From positions 1-64,000 of the forward strand of contig DASPIB010000007.1 in NCBI GenBank assembly GCA_035629335.1: a stretch of DNA of 64,000 bases, in the 5' to 3' direction. The position numbers and the translations under genes were made by a program. How positions within the stretch are numbered: position 1 is the first letter of the stretch; each line of letters opens with the position of its first letter. The notes below the pieces were generated by a model that was given only the letters and a program-made list of their open reading frames with translations, was not told the origin of the DNA and ran no database searches. Source of the DNA: Verrucomicrobiia bacterium (lineage in GTDB: Bacteria; Patescibacteriota; Saccharimonadia; Saccharimonadales; Saccharimonadaceae). Below, piece after piece: positions 36,189 to 45,959 of this stretch.

Positions 36189-36217
36189 AAGGCCTTGGCG
36201 ATTTTTGCCAAGGCCTT
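36189..36217 (+). terminator. Terminator of the 35.9-kb orphan gene
   Basis: 11-bp perfect stem (36189-36199 and 36207-36217) with a 7-base loop, followed by CTTTAT. Confidence 0.85.
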
Positions 36218-36309
36218 CTTTATAGCACAACTCTTGGCTTATCAAGATCCTAAACCATTGAAGAATATGCGAAGCGACGGAAGGATATTTTTAGTCTCTG
36301 CATTTCTGA

Positions 36310-37674
36310 CTATGAGCGACCAACTCCAATGTACGCCATGCCGGCTGCCTTGAAGTCTTCAGAAACAAAACGGTTCATGCAGTCTACAAAAACCGCACCA
36401 GGCGCGAATTGGCTATAGTCGACAGCCGAAAGCTGGGTGAAGTGCTTCCAGTCGGTAGCTACTAGAATGGCGTCAGCTTTTTCGGCAGTGGTGACGGTGG
36501 AATTATGCAGAGTGATGGAGCTGTCTAGTTCGGGTTTGGCTTCTTTGTTGGCTTCAGGGTCGTAAGCATGTACCGCAGCTTTTTCTTTGGCCAGGATGTT
36601 AGCGAGGGCGATGGCCGACGAACGCCGCGTGTCGCTCGTACCAGCTTTGAAGGATAAGCCAAGCACGGCGATTTTTTTGCCTGCTAAGTTGTTGCCGAGC
36701 TGTTGCTTTAGTTTTTCTGCTATATAGCCAGGCATCGAATCGTTTAAGTGGCTGGCAGCTTGCATGATTTCCATATCCACGCCAAACTCGCGGGCGCTGT
36801 TAATTAAGCCGCTGACGTCTTTCGGAAAACAACCGCCCCCGTAGCCGCGGCCAGCGTTCAAGAATGCCCGGCCGATTCGCGGGTCGGCACCGACGGCGTT
36901 CATGACTTCGGTAATATCGGCACCAGCGGCGTCGGCCAGCTTAGCGATCGAATTGGCGAACGAAATTTTAAGGGCGAGGAAGGCGTTGGCGCTGACTTTT
37001 ACTAATTCGGCGCTGTTGCGGGTGGTGGTAATGTATTGGCCTTCAGGGCTGTCTTTTGGCCCCGAAATACCGGCTAGCTCGGCAATGCTGTCACGGTGTT
37101 GGGCAATGGTGCGGTAAATAGCCATGACTTTTTCAAGGGCTTCTGCATCACTGCCGCCAAGGACGATGCGGTCGAACCAGAGCGTATCGTACACAGCTGT
37201 GCTTTCGCGCAGAAATTCTGGGTTTGAAACATAGCGAATGGTTTTGCCGCTTTTGGCCATGGCGACTTCAACTTTTTCGCCGGTGCCCACCGGAACGGTG
37301 CTTTTTTGTACGAATACACTACCAGGCTTTAGGTATTGGCTGGCTTCTTCGGCGGCGGCAAAAACGTAGCTGAGGTTACTGCTGCCATCGGGGTTGTCGG
37401 GGGTGCCAACGCACGAAAACACCACATCGCTTTTCGCGACTGATTCGGCATACGATTCAGTCGGGATAATCTTGTTTTTTGCCACGCCATCAGCGATCAG
37501 CGGGTCTAAGCCTTCTTCGTAAAAGAAAGCTTTGCCCTGGCGAATACTCTCCAGCCGCTCAGGAATAACGTCGACTAAATAAACCGTGTAGCCAGCGGCA
37601 GCCATAATCGCGGCGCTCGAAATACCAACGTAGCCAGTACCAAGAATAGTAATAGTTGAAAGGTCGGGGGTCAT
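36310..37674 (-). CDS. ugd: UDP-glucose 6-dehydrogenase
   Basis: 454 residues. N-terminal Rossmann fold ITILGTGYVGISSAAIMAAAG, then CVGTPDNPDGSSNLSYV, NPEFLRESTAVYD and the catalytic-Cys motif GYGGGCFPKDVSGL, plus the C-terminal domain LGLSFKAGTSDTRRSSAIAL. Oxidises UDP-glucose to UDP-glucuronate with NAD. Last gene of the rml operon (11 bases after rmlA). Confidence 0.94.
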   Translation of the reverse strand: MTPDLSTITILGTGYVGISSAAIMAAAGYTVYLVDVIPERLESIRQGKAFFYEEGLDPLIADGVAKNKIIPTESYAESVAKSDVVFSCVGTPDNPDGSSNLSYVFAAAEEASQYLKPGSVFVQKSTVPVGTGEKVEVAMAKSGKTIRYVSNPEFLRESTAVYDTLWFDRIVLGGSDAEALEKVMAIYRTIAQHRDSIAELAGISGPKDSPEGQYITTTRNSAELVKVSANAFLALKISFANSIAKLADAAGADITEVMNAVGADPRIGRAFLNAGRGYGGGCFPKDVSGLINSAREFGVDMEIMQAASHLNDSMPGYIAEKLKQQLGNNLAGKKIAVLGLSFKAGTSDTRRSSAIALANILAKEKAAVHAYDPEANKEAKPELDSSITLHNSTVTTAEKADAILVATDWKHFTQLSAVDYSQFAPGAVFVDCMNRFVSEDFKAAGMAYIGVGRS

Positions 37675-37685
37675 AAGCGGTGCTC

Positions 37686-38552
37686 CTAGTTATGCTTTAA
37701 GAGGTCGAGTAGGTAAGTACCGTAGCCGCTTTTTTTCAGAGGATCGGCCAGGGTGTGCAGTTGTTCGTCTGAAATAAAGCCTTCGCGCCAGGCAATCTCT
37801 TCAATGCAGCCGATTTTTTGGCCGGTGCGCTTTTCGACGACATCCACAAAGTTGCTGGCGTCGAGCATGGCGTCAAAAGTGCCGGTGTCGAGCCAGGCGG
37901 TGCCACGATCGAGCAGCGACACTTTCAGCTTGCCTATGCGGCGGTAGGCATCAAGAACTTCGGTGATTTCAACTTCGCCACGGGCACTTGGCTTGACGTT
38001 CTTGGCAATTTCAACGACATTGTTATCGGTGAAATACAGGCCAGAGTTAGCGTAATGCGATTTTGGTTTTTCAGGTTTTTCTTCGATCGAAAGCACGTTC
38101 ATCTGGTCGTCGAATTCGTAAACACCATAGCGCTGCGGATCTTTTACGGGCGCGGCAAAACCAACTGCACCGTCAACATCGGCGTATTGTTTTAGTTTTT
38201 CGCCCATATTAGCCCCGTAAAACAGGTTATCGCCGAGGATCATGGCGACTTTATCGCTACCGATAAAATCTGCGCCCACAATGTAGGCATCGGCCAGGCC
38301 GCGTGGCTTTTCCTGGACTTTGTAGGTGAAATTACAGCCAATTTGTTCGCCGCTGCCGAGTAGTTCTTCGAAACGCGGGAGGTCTTTAGGGGTAGAGATA
38401 ATCAAGATGTCGCGAATTCCGGCGCTCATTAAGGTGGAGAGCGGGTAGTAGATCATCGGTTTATCATAGACCGGCACCAGCTGTTTGATTGTTGCTTTCG
38501 TAATTGGGTACAGCCGCGTACCCGACCCACCGGCTAAGATTATCCCTTTCAT
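37686..38552 (-). CDS. rmlA: Glucose-1-phosphate thymidylyltransferase
   Basis: 288 residues. Starts MKGIILAGGSGTRLYPITKA with the nucleotidyltransferase signature, then KQLVPVYDKPMIYYPLSTLM, and LGDNLFYGANM for the metal-binding Asp. First enzyme of dTDP-L-rhamnose synthesis, making dTDP-glucose. Three bases separate it from rmlD. Confidence 0.96.
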   Translation of the reverse strand: MKGIILAGGSGTRLYPITKATIKQLVPVYDKPMIYYPLSTLMSAGIRDILIISTPKDLPRFEELLGSGEQIGCNFTYKVQEKPRGLADAYIVGADFIGSDKVAMILGDNLFYGANMGEKLKQYADVDGAVGFAAPVKDPQRYGVYEFDDQMNVLSIEEKPEKPKSHYANSGLYFTDNNVVEIAKNVKPSARGEVEITEVLDAYRRIGKLKVSLLDRGTAWLDTGTFDAMLDASNFVDVVEKRTGQKIGCIEEIAWREGFISDEQLHTLADPLKKSGYGTYLLDLLKHN

Positions 38553-38555
38553 AGG

Positions 38556-39413
38556 CTACTCCTTTGGTTGTGATTCAATGTAACGAGTAAGATCGTCGCG
38601 CCAATCGCGCAGCACGACGCCAACAGATTGTATTTTAGTCAGATCAAGCGCACTTTGCAACGGCCGCGCTGCCATACCGGGTTTATCTTTGAAATAAGCT
38701 TCGGTGGAGGTATCAGTCACGGTTAGATCGTTTCGGCCCATAATTGTGAAAATAGTGCGAGTGATCTCGGCCCAGCTGGCGGGCTCACCGCTGTTGGTGA
38801 CGTTATAGATGCCGTAAGGGGCCTTTACTGCAAGGAGTTTCTCAATTGCCTCAACTAAGGTTGGGGTAAAAGTCAGGCGGCCAACCTGGTCGCTTACGAC
38901 GGTGGGCGAAATATTCTTTTCGGCCAGGCCAATCATGGTGCGAACAAAGTTTTTGCCTTCGCCAATGAGCCAGGTGGTCCGCAGAATATAGTGTTTTGGT
39001 GCGACGCCAGCAATAATATCGCCAGCAGCTTTGCTTTGGCCGTAAATACCGAGTGGTGAAACTGGTTCGTTCTCTGTATGGGGTGTTTTAGTGCCGTCAA
39101 ACACGTATTCGGTAGAAACGTGCACCAGTGTGATATCGTGCTGTGCTGCAATGCGCGTTAAATACCCCACGGCCTGGGCGTTAATCTGCCAAGCTGCTAC
39201 CCGGCCTTCGGGAGTTTCAGCGCCATCAACGTTGGTAAAAGCCGAGGCGTTTAAAATGACGTCAACATCTTCCCAGTTAAAGGCTTCAAGAGCGGTTTTA
39301 TCGGTGATATCTAAGGTGTCGCGGTCGGTTTTTTGGGCGTTTGGGAAGCGCTCTGAAAGAGCTTTGCCAAGCTGCCCATACGCCCCAATAATTAAGAAAC
39401 GGCTGTCATCCAT
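38556..39413 (-). CDS. rmlD: dTDP-4-dehydrorhamnose reductase
   Basis: 285 residues of the SDR fold. N-terminal FLIIGAYGQLGKALSERF (GxxGxxG cofactor site), HVSTEYVFDGTKTPHTE and the Y-x3-K pair in GIYGQSKAAGD. Reduces dTDP-4-dehydrorhamnose to dTDP-rhamnose, the last step. Two bases separate it from rmlC. Confidence 0.94.
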   Translation of the reverse strand: MDDSRFLIIGAYGQLGKALSERFPNAQKTDRDTLDITDKTALEAFNWEDVDVILNASAFTNVDGAETPEGRVAAWQINAQAVGYLTRIAAQHDITLVHVSTEYVFDGTKTPHTENEPVSPLGIYGQSKAAGDIIAGVAPKHYILRTTWLIGEGKNFVRTMIGLAEKNISPTVVSDQVGRLTFTPTLVEAIEKLLAVKAPYGIYNVTNSGEPASWAEITRTIFTIMGRNDLTVTDTSTEAYFKDKPGMAARPLQSALDLTKIQSVGVVLRDWRDDLTRYIESQPKE

Positions 39414-39415
39414 AG

Positions 39416-40018
39416 CTATACCTCCAGTGTGGCGCGCACCTCAGCAAGTGTTGGGTGGGCTTTATCTTTAGCTGAAATTAAATCGTCGGTGATGGGAATA
39501 GGCCAGTCAATCGCGAGTTCTGAATCGCGCAAATTAACAAACATGTATTCAGCGTCGGGCGACCAGTGGGCGTTGACCAAATAAGCGTAAACTAAGTCAT
39601 CGGTGAGGGCCTGGAACGAGTTGCCACAGCCATTTGGCACGAAGATAGCCGTGTTTGGGGTGAGGTGAAAAGCTTCAAGGTTACCGAAAGTATCGCCGGG
39701 ACGCAGATCAACAATGGCGGCAAAGGCCTCGCCGTGTACCACCGAAATATATTTGTCCCACGGCTCGGCATGAATACCGCGGGTGACGCCGGCTTGTTTG
39801 TTATAAGAGATATTGTTTTGGATAACGGTAAAATTATCAAAAGCTTGGCGGTTTTCAGTTGCAATGGTATCGAGCGCGGCCTGTAGTTTTTGTCGCTGAT
39901 AGTTCTCTTTAAACCAGCCGCGGTTATCGCCGCGCACATCGAGCTGGAATTCAAACAGGCCAGGAATGCTGGTGGCGCGAGCGGTCACTTCTTGAGATAC
40001 TGGCTGCCAGGTTTCCAT
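39416..40018 (-). CDS. rmlC: dTDP-4-dehydrorhamnose 3,5-epimerase
   Basis: 200 residues. Cupin with DVRGDNRGWFKENYQRQK, NISYNKQAGVTRGIHAEP (catalytic His) and FVPNGCGNSFQALTDD. Slightly longer at both ends than the classical enzyme and with WDKYISVVHGEAFAAIVDLR in place of the usual K-x-V segment, like the RmlC-like proteins of many CPR. The context between rmlB and rmlD supports the role. Confidence 0.9.
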   Translation of the reverse strand: METWQPVSQEVTARATSIPGLFEFQLDVRGDNRGWFKENYQRQKLQAALDTIATENRQAFDNFTVIQNNISYNKQAGVTRGIHAEPWDKYISVVHGEAFAAIVDLRPGDTFGNLEAFHLTPNTAIFVPNGCGNSFQALTDDLVYAYLVNAHWSPDAEYMFVNLRDSELAIDWPIPITDDLISAKDKAHPTLAEVRATLEV

Positions 40019-40020
40019 AT

Positions 40021-41022
<1,002 letters not shown>

Positions 41023-41106
41023 TTATTGTAGCGCATAATGACCTTTAGGTTTTGGCAATAATGCTGTTTTTATTACTGGGTGCTCTTTTTGCGGGAGCAG
41101 CAAAAA

Positions 41107-41145
41107 TGTGGATAAGTTGCATAAAAATATAAAATAGTGTATAAG
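41107..41145 (+). promoter_or_regulatory. Promoter with adjacent perfect DnaA box
   Basis: TTGCAT (41117-41122), a 17-base spacer and TATAAG (41140-41145) before the orphan gene at 41182. A perfect reversed DnaA box TGTGGATAA (41107-41115) ends one base before the -35 hexamer, so DnaA could control this promoter. Confidence 0.55.
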
Positions 41146-41181
41146 CAGAGAGTTATATTGTCTTCGACACGCGAGGATGCC

Positions 41182-41589
41182 ATGAGGAAAATGTGTTTGT
41201 GGCTGGATACAGTTTCAACTGCGGCGGTTAATTTCACTCCGAACCAAATGCGAATGTCCAATGTCACGCCTTCGGCTGCCGAGATCATTAATAGACTTGC
41301 TGCTGACGAGCCTGGTTTTCGTCATTTCTACATCTGGTTTCGACCAGCGAACGGTAAATCCTTTGCCGACGCTGAGGCACAACTTGCGTACCAGCTGGAG
41401 AAGCACGGGCTTGTTAGCAAGGTTGTTGTTTCTGGAGATCGATCAGTAGCGGTGGCACGATCTACTGAGCAAGCTGGACGCGATGCTTTTGTCGATGCCG
41501 TACGGGGACATTTCGCAAAAGAGCGATACATCACCGACTACAGTGACGATGGTGGTATTGACCAGTTCCTCGGTACATACCGGCGGTAG
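41182..41589 (+). CDS. Orphan small soluble protein
   Basis: 135 residues, family not recognised. Starts MRKMCLWLDTVSTAAVNFTP; the ATG at 41182 follows CGAGGATGCC, better than the upstream ATG at 41137, which lies in the promoter. Mixed alpha/beta with a basic-hydrophobic core (KHGLVSKVVVSGDRSVAVAR). No signal peptide. Own promoter and terminator; solitary. Confidence 0.65.
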   Translation: MRKMCLWLDTVSTAAVNFTPNQMRMSNVTPSAAEIINRLAADEPGFRHFYIWFRPANGKSFADAEAQLAYQLEKHGLVSKVVVSGDRSVAVARSTEQAGRDAFVDAVRGHFAKERYITDYSDDGGIDQFLGTYRR

Positions 41590-41595
41590 CAACAA

Positions 41596-41624
41596 ACGCC
41601 CCAGCTCTTCATTGAGCCGGGGCG
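41596..41624 (+). terminator. Terminator of the 41.2-kb orphan gene
   Basis: Stem ACGCCCC-AGCTC / GAGC-CGGGGCGT with one mismatch (41596-41607 and 41614-41624), starting 6 bases after the stop, followed by CTATCTTT. Confidence 0.75.
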
Positions 41625-41664
41625 TCTATCTTTAATAATCTGAAGTAAAATATGCTGTAAAGAA

Positions 41665-41684
41665 GCGCACTCCGAGGAGTGCGC
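41665..41684 (-). terminator. Terminator of the 41.7-kb orphan gene
   Basis: 8-bp perfect stem GCGCACTC/GAGTGCGC (41665-41672 and 41677-41684), tetraloop, and on the minus strand TTCTTT afterwards. 7 bases beyond the stop. Confidence 0.8.
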
Positions 41685-41691
41685 GAGGCAT

Positions 41692-42321
41692 TTAACGACT
41701 CTTAGGAAAGTGCGCATCAATTATACTGACTACCATCAATAGCTTAGAGCGCAGATCGGCGATGTCTTGATGGGGAATACTTTCGACGCCCTCCAGGCCG
41801 GCAGCTTCAAGGGCTCGTTGGAATCTCAGATACTGTTGACGCCTTCGCTCGAACATTTCGTCGTAGGCTATCTTGAAATCCGCAGCCGATTTACGAGCAT
41901 TTGTGAGCAAAGTTTTAGCTCGCTGCACGTAGCTGGCATTGTCACAAAATGCTTCTAGCGCTGGTTGCGGAGTAAGCTCAAGTTCAGTCCCCTTGCCATG
42001 TTGGCTTTGATGCAGGCCACGATTTCGGCTTAGAGTCACCATTTTCGTGACATCAACTGCTTCGCACCACGCAGGTTGGCACGGGTAATCGTAGTCATCG
42101 CGCGGCAACTTGCCGATGGGGATGCCATGATAGGCTGCAATTACTCGTAGGGTCGGACCATATTCGTTGCGGTAAAAATAGGTTTCACCCGCCAAATGCA
42201 GTATGGCGACGGCTGTTACGGTACGTTGCCAGGGCGAATATGTTGCCATGGCTTTTTCAAGCGATTGTTTACCACTCATGACTGCTTCAATTGCTTTGAG
42301 CTCCGGAGCTCCGATAGTCAT
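41692..42321 (-). CDS. Orphan soluble protein
   Basis: 209 residues, family not recognised. Largely helical, rich in Arg/Glu/Gln in the C-terminal half (FERRRQQYLRFQRALEAAG), with Cys residues at CQPAWCEA that might bind metal. No signal peptide. Own promoter (CTGACA-16-TATAGT) and terminator. It is divergent from the ABC exporter, from which it is separated by 108 bases. Confidence 0.6.
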   Translation of the reverse strand: MTIGAPELKAIEAVMSGKQSLEKAMATYSPWQRTVTAVAILHLAGETYFYRNEYGPTLRVIAAYHGIPIGKLPRDDYDYPCQPAWCEAVDVTKMVTLSRNRGLHQSQHGKGTELELTPQPALEAFCDNASYVQRAKTLLTNARKSAADFKIAYDEMFERRRQQYLRFQRALEAAGLEGVESIPHQDIADLRSKLLMVVSIIDAHFPKSR

Positions 42322-42354
42322 ATCTGTTCCCCTGTCGCGGCTTGGCTCTTTTTT

Positions 42355-42382
42355 ACTATATAATATATTACTTTTTTGTCAG
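42355..42382 (-). promoter_or_regulatory. Promoter of the 41.7-kb orphan gene
   Basis: On the minus strand CTGACA (42377-42382), a 16-base spacer and TATAGT (42355-42360), 33 bases before the start codon. Confidence 0.6.
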
Positions 42383-42429
42383 TATCGGAACGAGCGATCT
42401 TGGAAGTAAATAATGGTACAATACTTCAT

Positions 42430-44190
42430 ATGTCACGCGAAACCCTGAAATTATTCTGGCGGATAACGTGGCGCTATAAGTGGCTATTAATTTGGTCAGA
42501 AATCGGCGCGACGATTTTTATTTTAGCCGACGCAATTGCCGGGCCGCTATTGGTGAGCTTGGTGGTTGATAAACTAACAAGCACCGATATTTCAAAGCTG
42601 ACTATCCACGACTTCACACCGTTACTATTTGCCTTTGCGGCTATTCGGATCATTTACTTTTTAGCTGGGCGTTTGATGATGCAAACCTACATTCGCCTTG
42701 AACCCAAAGGTGTGCGCGACCTTGAAGTCCTAAGCTTCAAGAAATTACAAGAACATAGCCTGGCGTTTTTTGCCGACAACTTTGGCGGCGCCTTGGTCGC
42801 AAAAGTTAACCGGTTAACGGCGGCTTACCAACGCACCCTCGAAACCATGCTAGGTGACTTTGGTATGTTGGCTCGGCAATACATAGCGATTCTTATCATT
42901 CTGTTTTTTGTGAACTGGCAAATCGCCATCATTTTTTCTATCTGGACGGTGTTGTTTTGTGCCTCTTTGGTGTGGCTACACCGCAAGAAGATGCGCTATT
43001 CTCGCCAGGCATCGGCATCGCAATCTGAGGTCACCGCCCGGCTGGCGGATAGCATCAGTAACACCTTGACGGTGCGCTCGTTCGCTCGTTCAAAAGAAGA
43101 AACCAGTCATTTTATCAAGCTGAGCCAGCGCCGTCACGATCTGCGCCTTACATCCACCCGCATGAGTGAACGGATCCGGATGTATAAATCGGCGGTGATT
43201 ATTCTTCTAAATATGGCAGTGCTGTATCTGTCGGTGCAGTTTGCGTTATCCGGAGCGATCAGCATTGGCGAAGTGGTGCTCATTCAGCTCTATCTGTCGC
43301 AGTTGATCTCGCAGCTGTGGGGCTTCGGCCGTTTCATGGATCGGCTAGAAGAAGCCCTGGCTGATGCCTCCGAAATGACCGGTATAATAATGCAGCCGCA
43401 TGAAGTCCGCGATCCAGAACAGCCTGAAACGAGCCGCATTCATAAAGGTGAAGTCGGCTTTAATAGCGTGCAATTTCGCTACGACGACGCACCGAAGAAA
43501 AAGATATTACTTAAAGATTTTAACCTGACAATTCCGGCTGGGCAGAAGGTAGGATTGGTGGGGCCAAGTGGCAGTGGCAAAACAACTCTCACGAAGTTGC
43601 TATTACGCTTCATGGATATCCAAAAAGGTACCATTACTATAGACGGACAGGATATTAGCGCGATTACTCAAGAAGATCTACGGAGAAATATTGCCTATGT
43701 GCCTCAAGAGCCGCTACTATTTCACCGGTCGATATTTGAAAATATTGCCTACGGTAAGCCCGAAGCTAGCCGAGACGAAGTAATCAAGGCGGCGAAGCTG
43801 GCTTCGGCCGATGATTTTATACGAGAGTTATCTCAAGGCTACGACACAATGGTCGGCGAGCGCGGCGTTAAGCTTTCTGGCGGGCAGCGACAACGAATTG
43901 CGCTAGCTCGGGCGATTTTAAAGGACGCGCCAATTATTATCTTAGATGAAGCCACCAGTTCACTTGATTCAACTTCAGAAAAGCTGATCACCAAGGCGCT
44001 CGACACATTAATGGTTGGCCGAACGACGATTGTGGTAGCGCACCGCTTATCCACCATCCGCAAGATGGATCGAATACTGGTACTAAAAGACGGCAATGTA
44101 GTTGAAGACGGTTCACACCAGGAACTAGTGAAGCGAAAAGGGTTGTATGCTGAATTATGGGCGCATCAGTCGGATAATTTTATCGAATAG
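42430..44190 (+). CDS. ABC exporter, fused permease and ATPase
   Basis: 586 residues from the ATG at 42430. Six-helix permease domain (about 1-310), then the ATPase: Walker A GLVGPSGSGKTTLTKLLLR, Q-loop YVPQEPLLFHR, signature VKLSGGQRQRIALARAIL, Walker B PIIILDEATSSLD, and switch His in VVAHRLSTI. A type IV (MsbA-like) half-transporter that works as a dimer; the substrate could be a lipid, peptide or drug. TACAAT ends exactly 7 bases before the ATG with TGg in front, which suggests a leaderless transcript. Confidence 0.92.
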   Translation: MSRETLKLFWRITWRYKWLLIWSEIGATIFILADAIAGPLLVSLVVDKLTSTDISKLTIHDFTPLLFAFAAIRIIYFLAGRLMMQTYIRLEPKGVRDLEVLSFKKLQEHSLAFFADNFGGALVAKVNRLTAAYQRTLETMLGDFGMLARQYIAILIILFFVNWQIAIIFSIWTVLFCASLVWLHRKKMRYSRQASASQSEVTARLADSISNTLTVRSFARSKEETSHFIKLSQRRHDLRLTSTRMSERIRMYKSAVIILLNMAVLYLSVQFALSGAISIGEVVLIQLYLSQLISQLWGFGRFMDRLEEALADASEMTGIIMQPHEVRDPEQPETSRIHKGEVGFNSVQFRYDDAPKKKILLKDFNLTIPAGQKVGLVGPSGSGKTTLTKLLLRFMDIQKGTITIDGQDISAITQEDLRRNIAYVPQEPLLFHRSIFENIAYGKPEASRDEVIKAAKLASADDFIRELSQGYDTMVGERGVKLSGGQRQRIALARAILKDAPIIILDEATSSLDSTSEKLITKALDTLMVGRTTIVVAHRLSTIRKMDRILVLKDGNVVEDGSHQELVKRKGLYAELWAHQSDNFIE

Positions 44191-44192
44191 TT

Positions 44193-44327
44193 ATGTCGCA
44201 TCGTCTAATTCCGGCAGACATGGTCTCCGTGTCAGCCAACAGTGCCTCCGGCGCTACCGAAAAAACTACATTAAGGAGCGGCGTTGGGGTGGCGTATGAA
44301 GTCAATTCTCTAGATAGGGTAAGTTAA
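44193..44327 (+). CDS. Possible 44-residue small protein
   Basis: A 45-codon frame begins 2 bases after the ABC exporter stop, starting MSHRLIPADMVSVSANSASG. Composition is Ser/Ala/Thr-rich and soluble. There is no separate ribosome site, so it would rely on coupling to the exporter. Family not recognised; it could equally be non-coding. Confidence 0.22.
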   Translation: MSHRLIPADMVSVSANSASGATEKTTLRSGVGVAYEVNSLDRVS

Positions 44328-44333
44328 ATGTTG

Positions 44334-44366
44334 ACAGGGTGCCGCAATTGAGTTGCAGCACCCTGT
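44334..44366 (-). terminator. Hairpin after the 44.4-kb orphan gene
   Basis: Inverted repeat ACAGGGTGcCGCAA/TTGCaGCACCCTGT (44334-44347 and 44352-44366) just beyond the stop of the minus-strand gene. The T run after it is weak (CAACATTT), so it is a likely but not ideal terminator. Confidence 0.55.
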
Positions 44367-44373
44367 TGTAGAG

Positions 44374-44781
44374 TTAATCCAGTTGGGGTACGATATGGCC
44401 TGGCAGGACTGGGTGGTATGGACTGTGGATACACCAGCAGGTATTTTCGTCATCTTCTGGGATCCTAAACCACAAAGTGTTATCAGGAGAAGCGAGCACT
44501 ATTGTTGCAGCTTGAGGCATAAGTTGCATCGCATCAACCATTGCACTGCTGGCGCCGGCATCGTATTCCTCTTGAGCCTCCACCTCGCTTACAAGGTGAG
44601 TGGTATCAAGAACAATGTGCGGCGGCGCATCGGCAGCATAGGTCAACTGCACAGTATCGATAACATAGGTACCGACATTGGCAGTAACACGGCCCTTAAA
44701 GACTTCTAGCTCAGACAGATAAAGGTCTGCGAGCTCAAAACCACGCTGTTTGATGAGAGCGGAAAGTGTCAATTTTGACAT
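44374..44781 (-). CDS. Orphan small acidic protein
   Basis: 135 residues from the ATG at 44781 (AGGGAG 8 bases before); the longer frame to 44871 lacks a site. Family not recognised. Acidic, no signal peptide; a Cys pair near the C-terminus (TCWCIHSPYH) next to several His could bind metal. Solitary, with a TATGAT box about 70 bases upstream of its start codon. Confidence 0.6.
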   Translation of the reverse strand: MSKLTLSALIKQRGFELADLYLSELEVFKGRVTANVGTYVIDTVQLTYAADAPPHIVLDTTHLVSEVEAQEEYDAGASSAMVDAMQLMPQAATIVLASPDNTLWFRIPEDDENTCWCIHSPYHPVLPGHIVPQLD

Positions 44782-44946
44782 AGGCAGCACTCCCTTCTGG
44801 TCAATAGGTGCATCGGTAGTCCAGACTTTGCCCGATGGCGAAACTATATCATATCTGTGCGGCGCCATCAAGCTGTGTCCCTTGTGAGGTCAGGAAAAGA
44901 CATTAACATGGCAGACCAGGAAGTAAATAGCATAGCTCAAGTTAAG

Positions 44947-44976
44947 CCCCTCTCCTACGTAAAAGTAAGAGAGGGG
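44947..44976 (-). terminator. Terminator of the 45.0-kb orphan gene
   Basis: 8-bp perfect GC-rich stem (CCCCTCTC 44947-44954, GAGAGGGG 44969-44976), 9 bases beyond the stop of the minus-strand gene. Confidence 0.65.
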
Positions 44977-44985
44977 GTAAAAGCA

Positions 44986-45378
44986 CTAGCGCTGAACCGG
45001 CACCGTAAAAGTGCAGACTTCGTCAAAAACCATTTTCTTACCCTGCAGGACTTCTTTTAGGGTGCGAGGGCGTTCAACGCGAACAGCCATTGTAAGCGGT
45101 TTCCGGCACACGTCAGGGGCACGTCGCTGCAATACAGAGATAGCCATGCCTCGAGCTGCTTCATACCCATCCATACCAGCTGTAACGAGAGGCTTGCCTC
45201 GTTTGTAGATTGTCACGGAGTAGGCGGCTACTTTTTCGCAAAGATAATCAAACGCAAGCCACGGATCATCGTGCGCAAGCGCTGCAAGGGTTTTACGATG
45301 CCGCTTCAGCAGCTCCGCCTTCATGCTTGCAAAGGGCGACCGTTCGATTTCAATATAGAAGACATTGTGGTCGGTCAT
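44986..45378 (-). CDS. Orphan small soluble protein
   Basis: 130 residues, family not recognised. Begins MTDHNVFYIEIERSPFASMK; Lys/Arg-rich with no membrane segment. CTGGAG lies about 10 bases before the ATG. It has its own terminator. No neighbours in the same direction within 60 bases except the next orphan at 45445, which is upstream. Confidence 0.6.
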   Translation of the reverse strand: MTDHNVFYIEIERSPFASMKAELLKRHRKTLAALAHDDPWLAFDYLCEKVAAYSVTIYKRGKPLVTAGMDGYEAARGMAISVLQRRAPDVCRKPLTMAVRVERPRTLKEVLQGKKMVFDEVCTFTVPVQR

Positions 45379-45444
45379 GTTTGCTGCACTCCAGAGGGGA
45401 TGTTTTTGGGGTGTGGACAGTCTTCAAGATGAGGAGAACAAACA

Positions 45445-45774
45445 CTAGATATCTAGCATATTAAGCATCCCCTCAACCACTGTGTCGATTGCTTTTGTTG
45501 ATACAGGCCCTGCAATCGCTCCTGCAAACTGCACTACTACTGGTCCATCTAGCGTGAAAAGCAACTTTTCACGAAGGAGAAGAACGCGCCTGGGTGGCGC
45601 TGTGCCATCATTCTCAAGAATGCTTGCAGCGTGTGTAAGATTCTGTTCGAAAATTCCCTGCATTTGAGAGAAATCGTCGAGATACGCGGCAATCGCTGTA
45701 TCGAAGAGAACCACGCAAAGCTCAAGCAGTCCAACATCGGATTGATGACGAAAGGCAAGCTGTTCTCGCCGCAC
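45445..45774 (-). CDS. Orphan small protein with GTG start
   Basis: 109 residues from GTG at 45774, placed 5 bases after GGAG; the ATG at 45894 lies upstream of a TAGAAT -10-like box and its first 40 residues look unstructured. Family not recognised. Helical with a hydrophobic C-terminal part (DGPVVVQFAGAIAGPVSTKA) too polar overall for a sure membrane helix. A frame on the plus strand over the same place is judged a shadow. Confidence 0.5.
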   Translation of the reverse strand: MRREQLAFRHQSDVGLLELCVVLFDTAIAAYLDDFSQMQGIFEQNLTHAASILENDGTAPPRRVLLLREKLLFTLDGPVVVQFAGAIAGPVSTKAIDTVVEGMLNMLDI

Positions 45775-45897
45775 ATCTGCTCCAGTAATATCCGTGGAAT
45801 ACCGCCTGTTGTATTCTACGATAAAAAGAAGCGATTTTGCGAATATAGAAATTGGTCGAGGGCTAGGTATGTAAAAGAAGGCATAACAGATCAACTG

Positions 45898-45925
45898 TTG
45901 ACCTCGACGGTCTTCCCGATATAAT
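45898..45925 (+). promoter_or_regulatory. Strong sigma70 promoter of the 46.0-kb orphan gene
   Basis: TTGACC (45898-45903), a 16-base spacer and a perfect TATAAT (45920-45925), 34 bases before the ATG. Confidence 0.8.
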
Positions 45926-45959
45926 TAAAGGGCAAAAATTCCCTCGACCTGGAGAAACA

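Noticed and set aside
45631-45924. 97-codon plus-strand frame over the 45.4-kb orphan
   Set aside because: It would end inside the strong promoter of the 46.0-kb gene and has no ribosome site; the minus GTG frame has GGAG at the proper distance.
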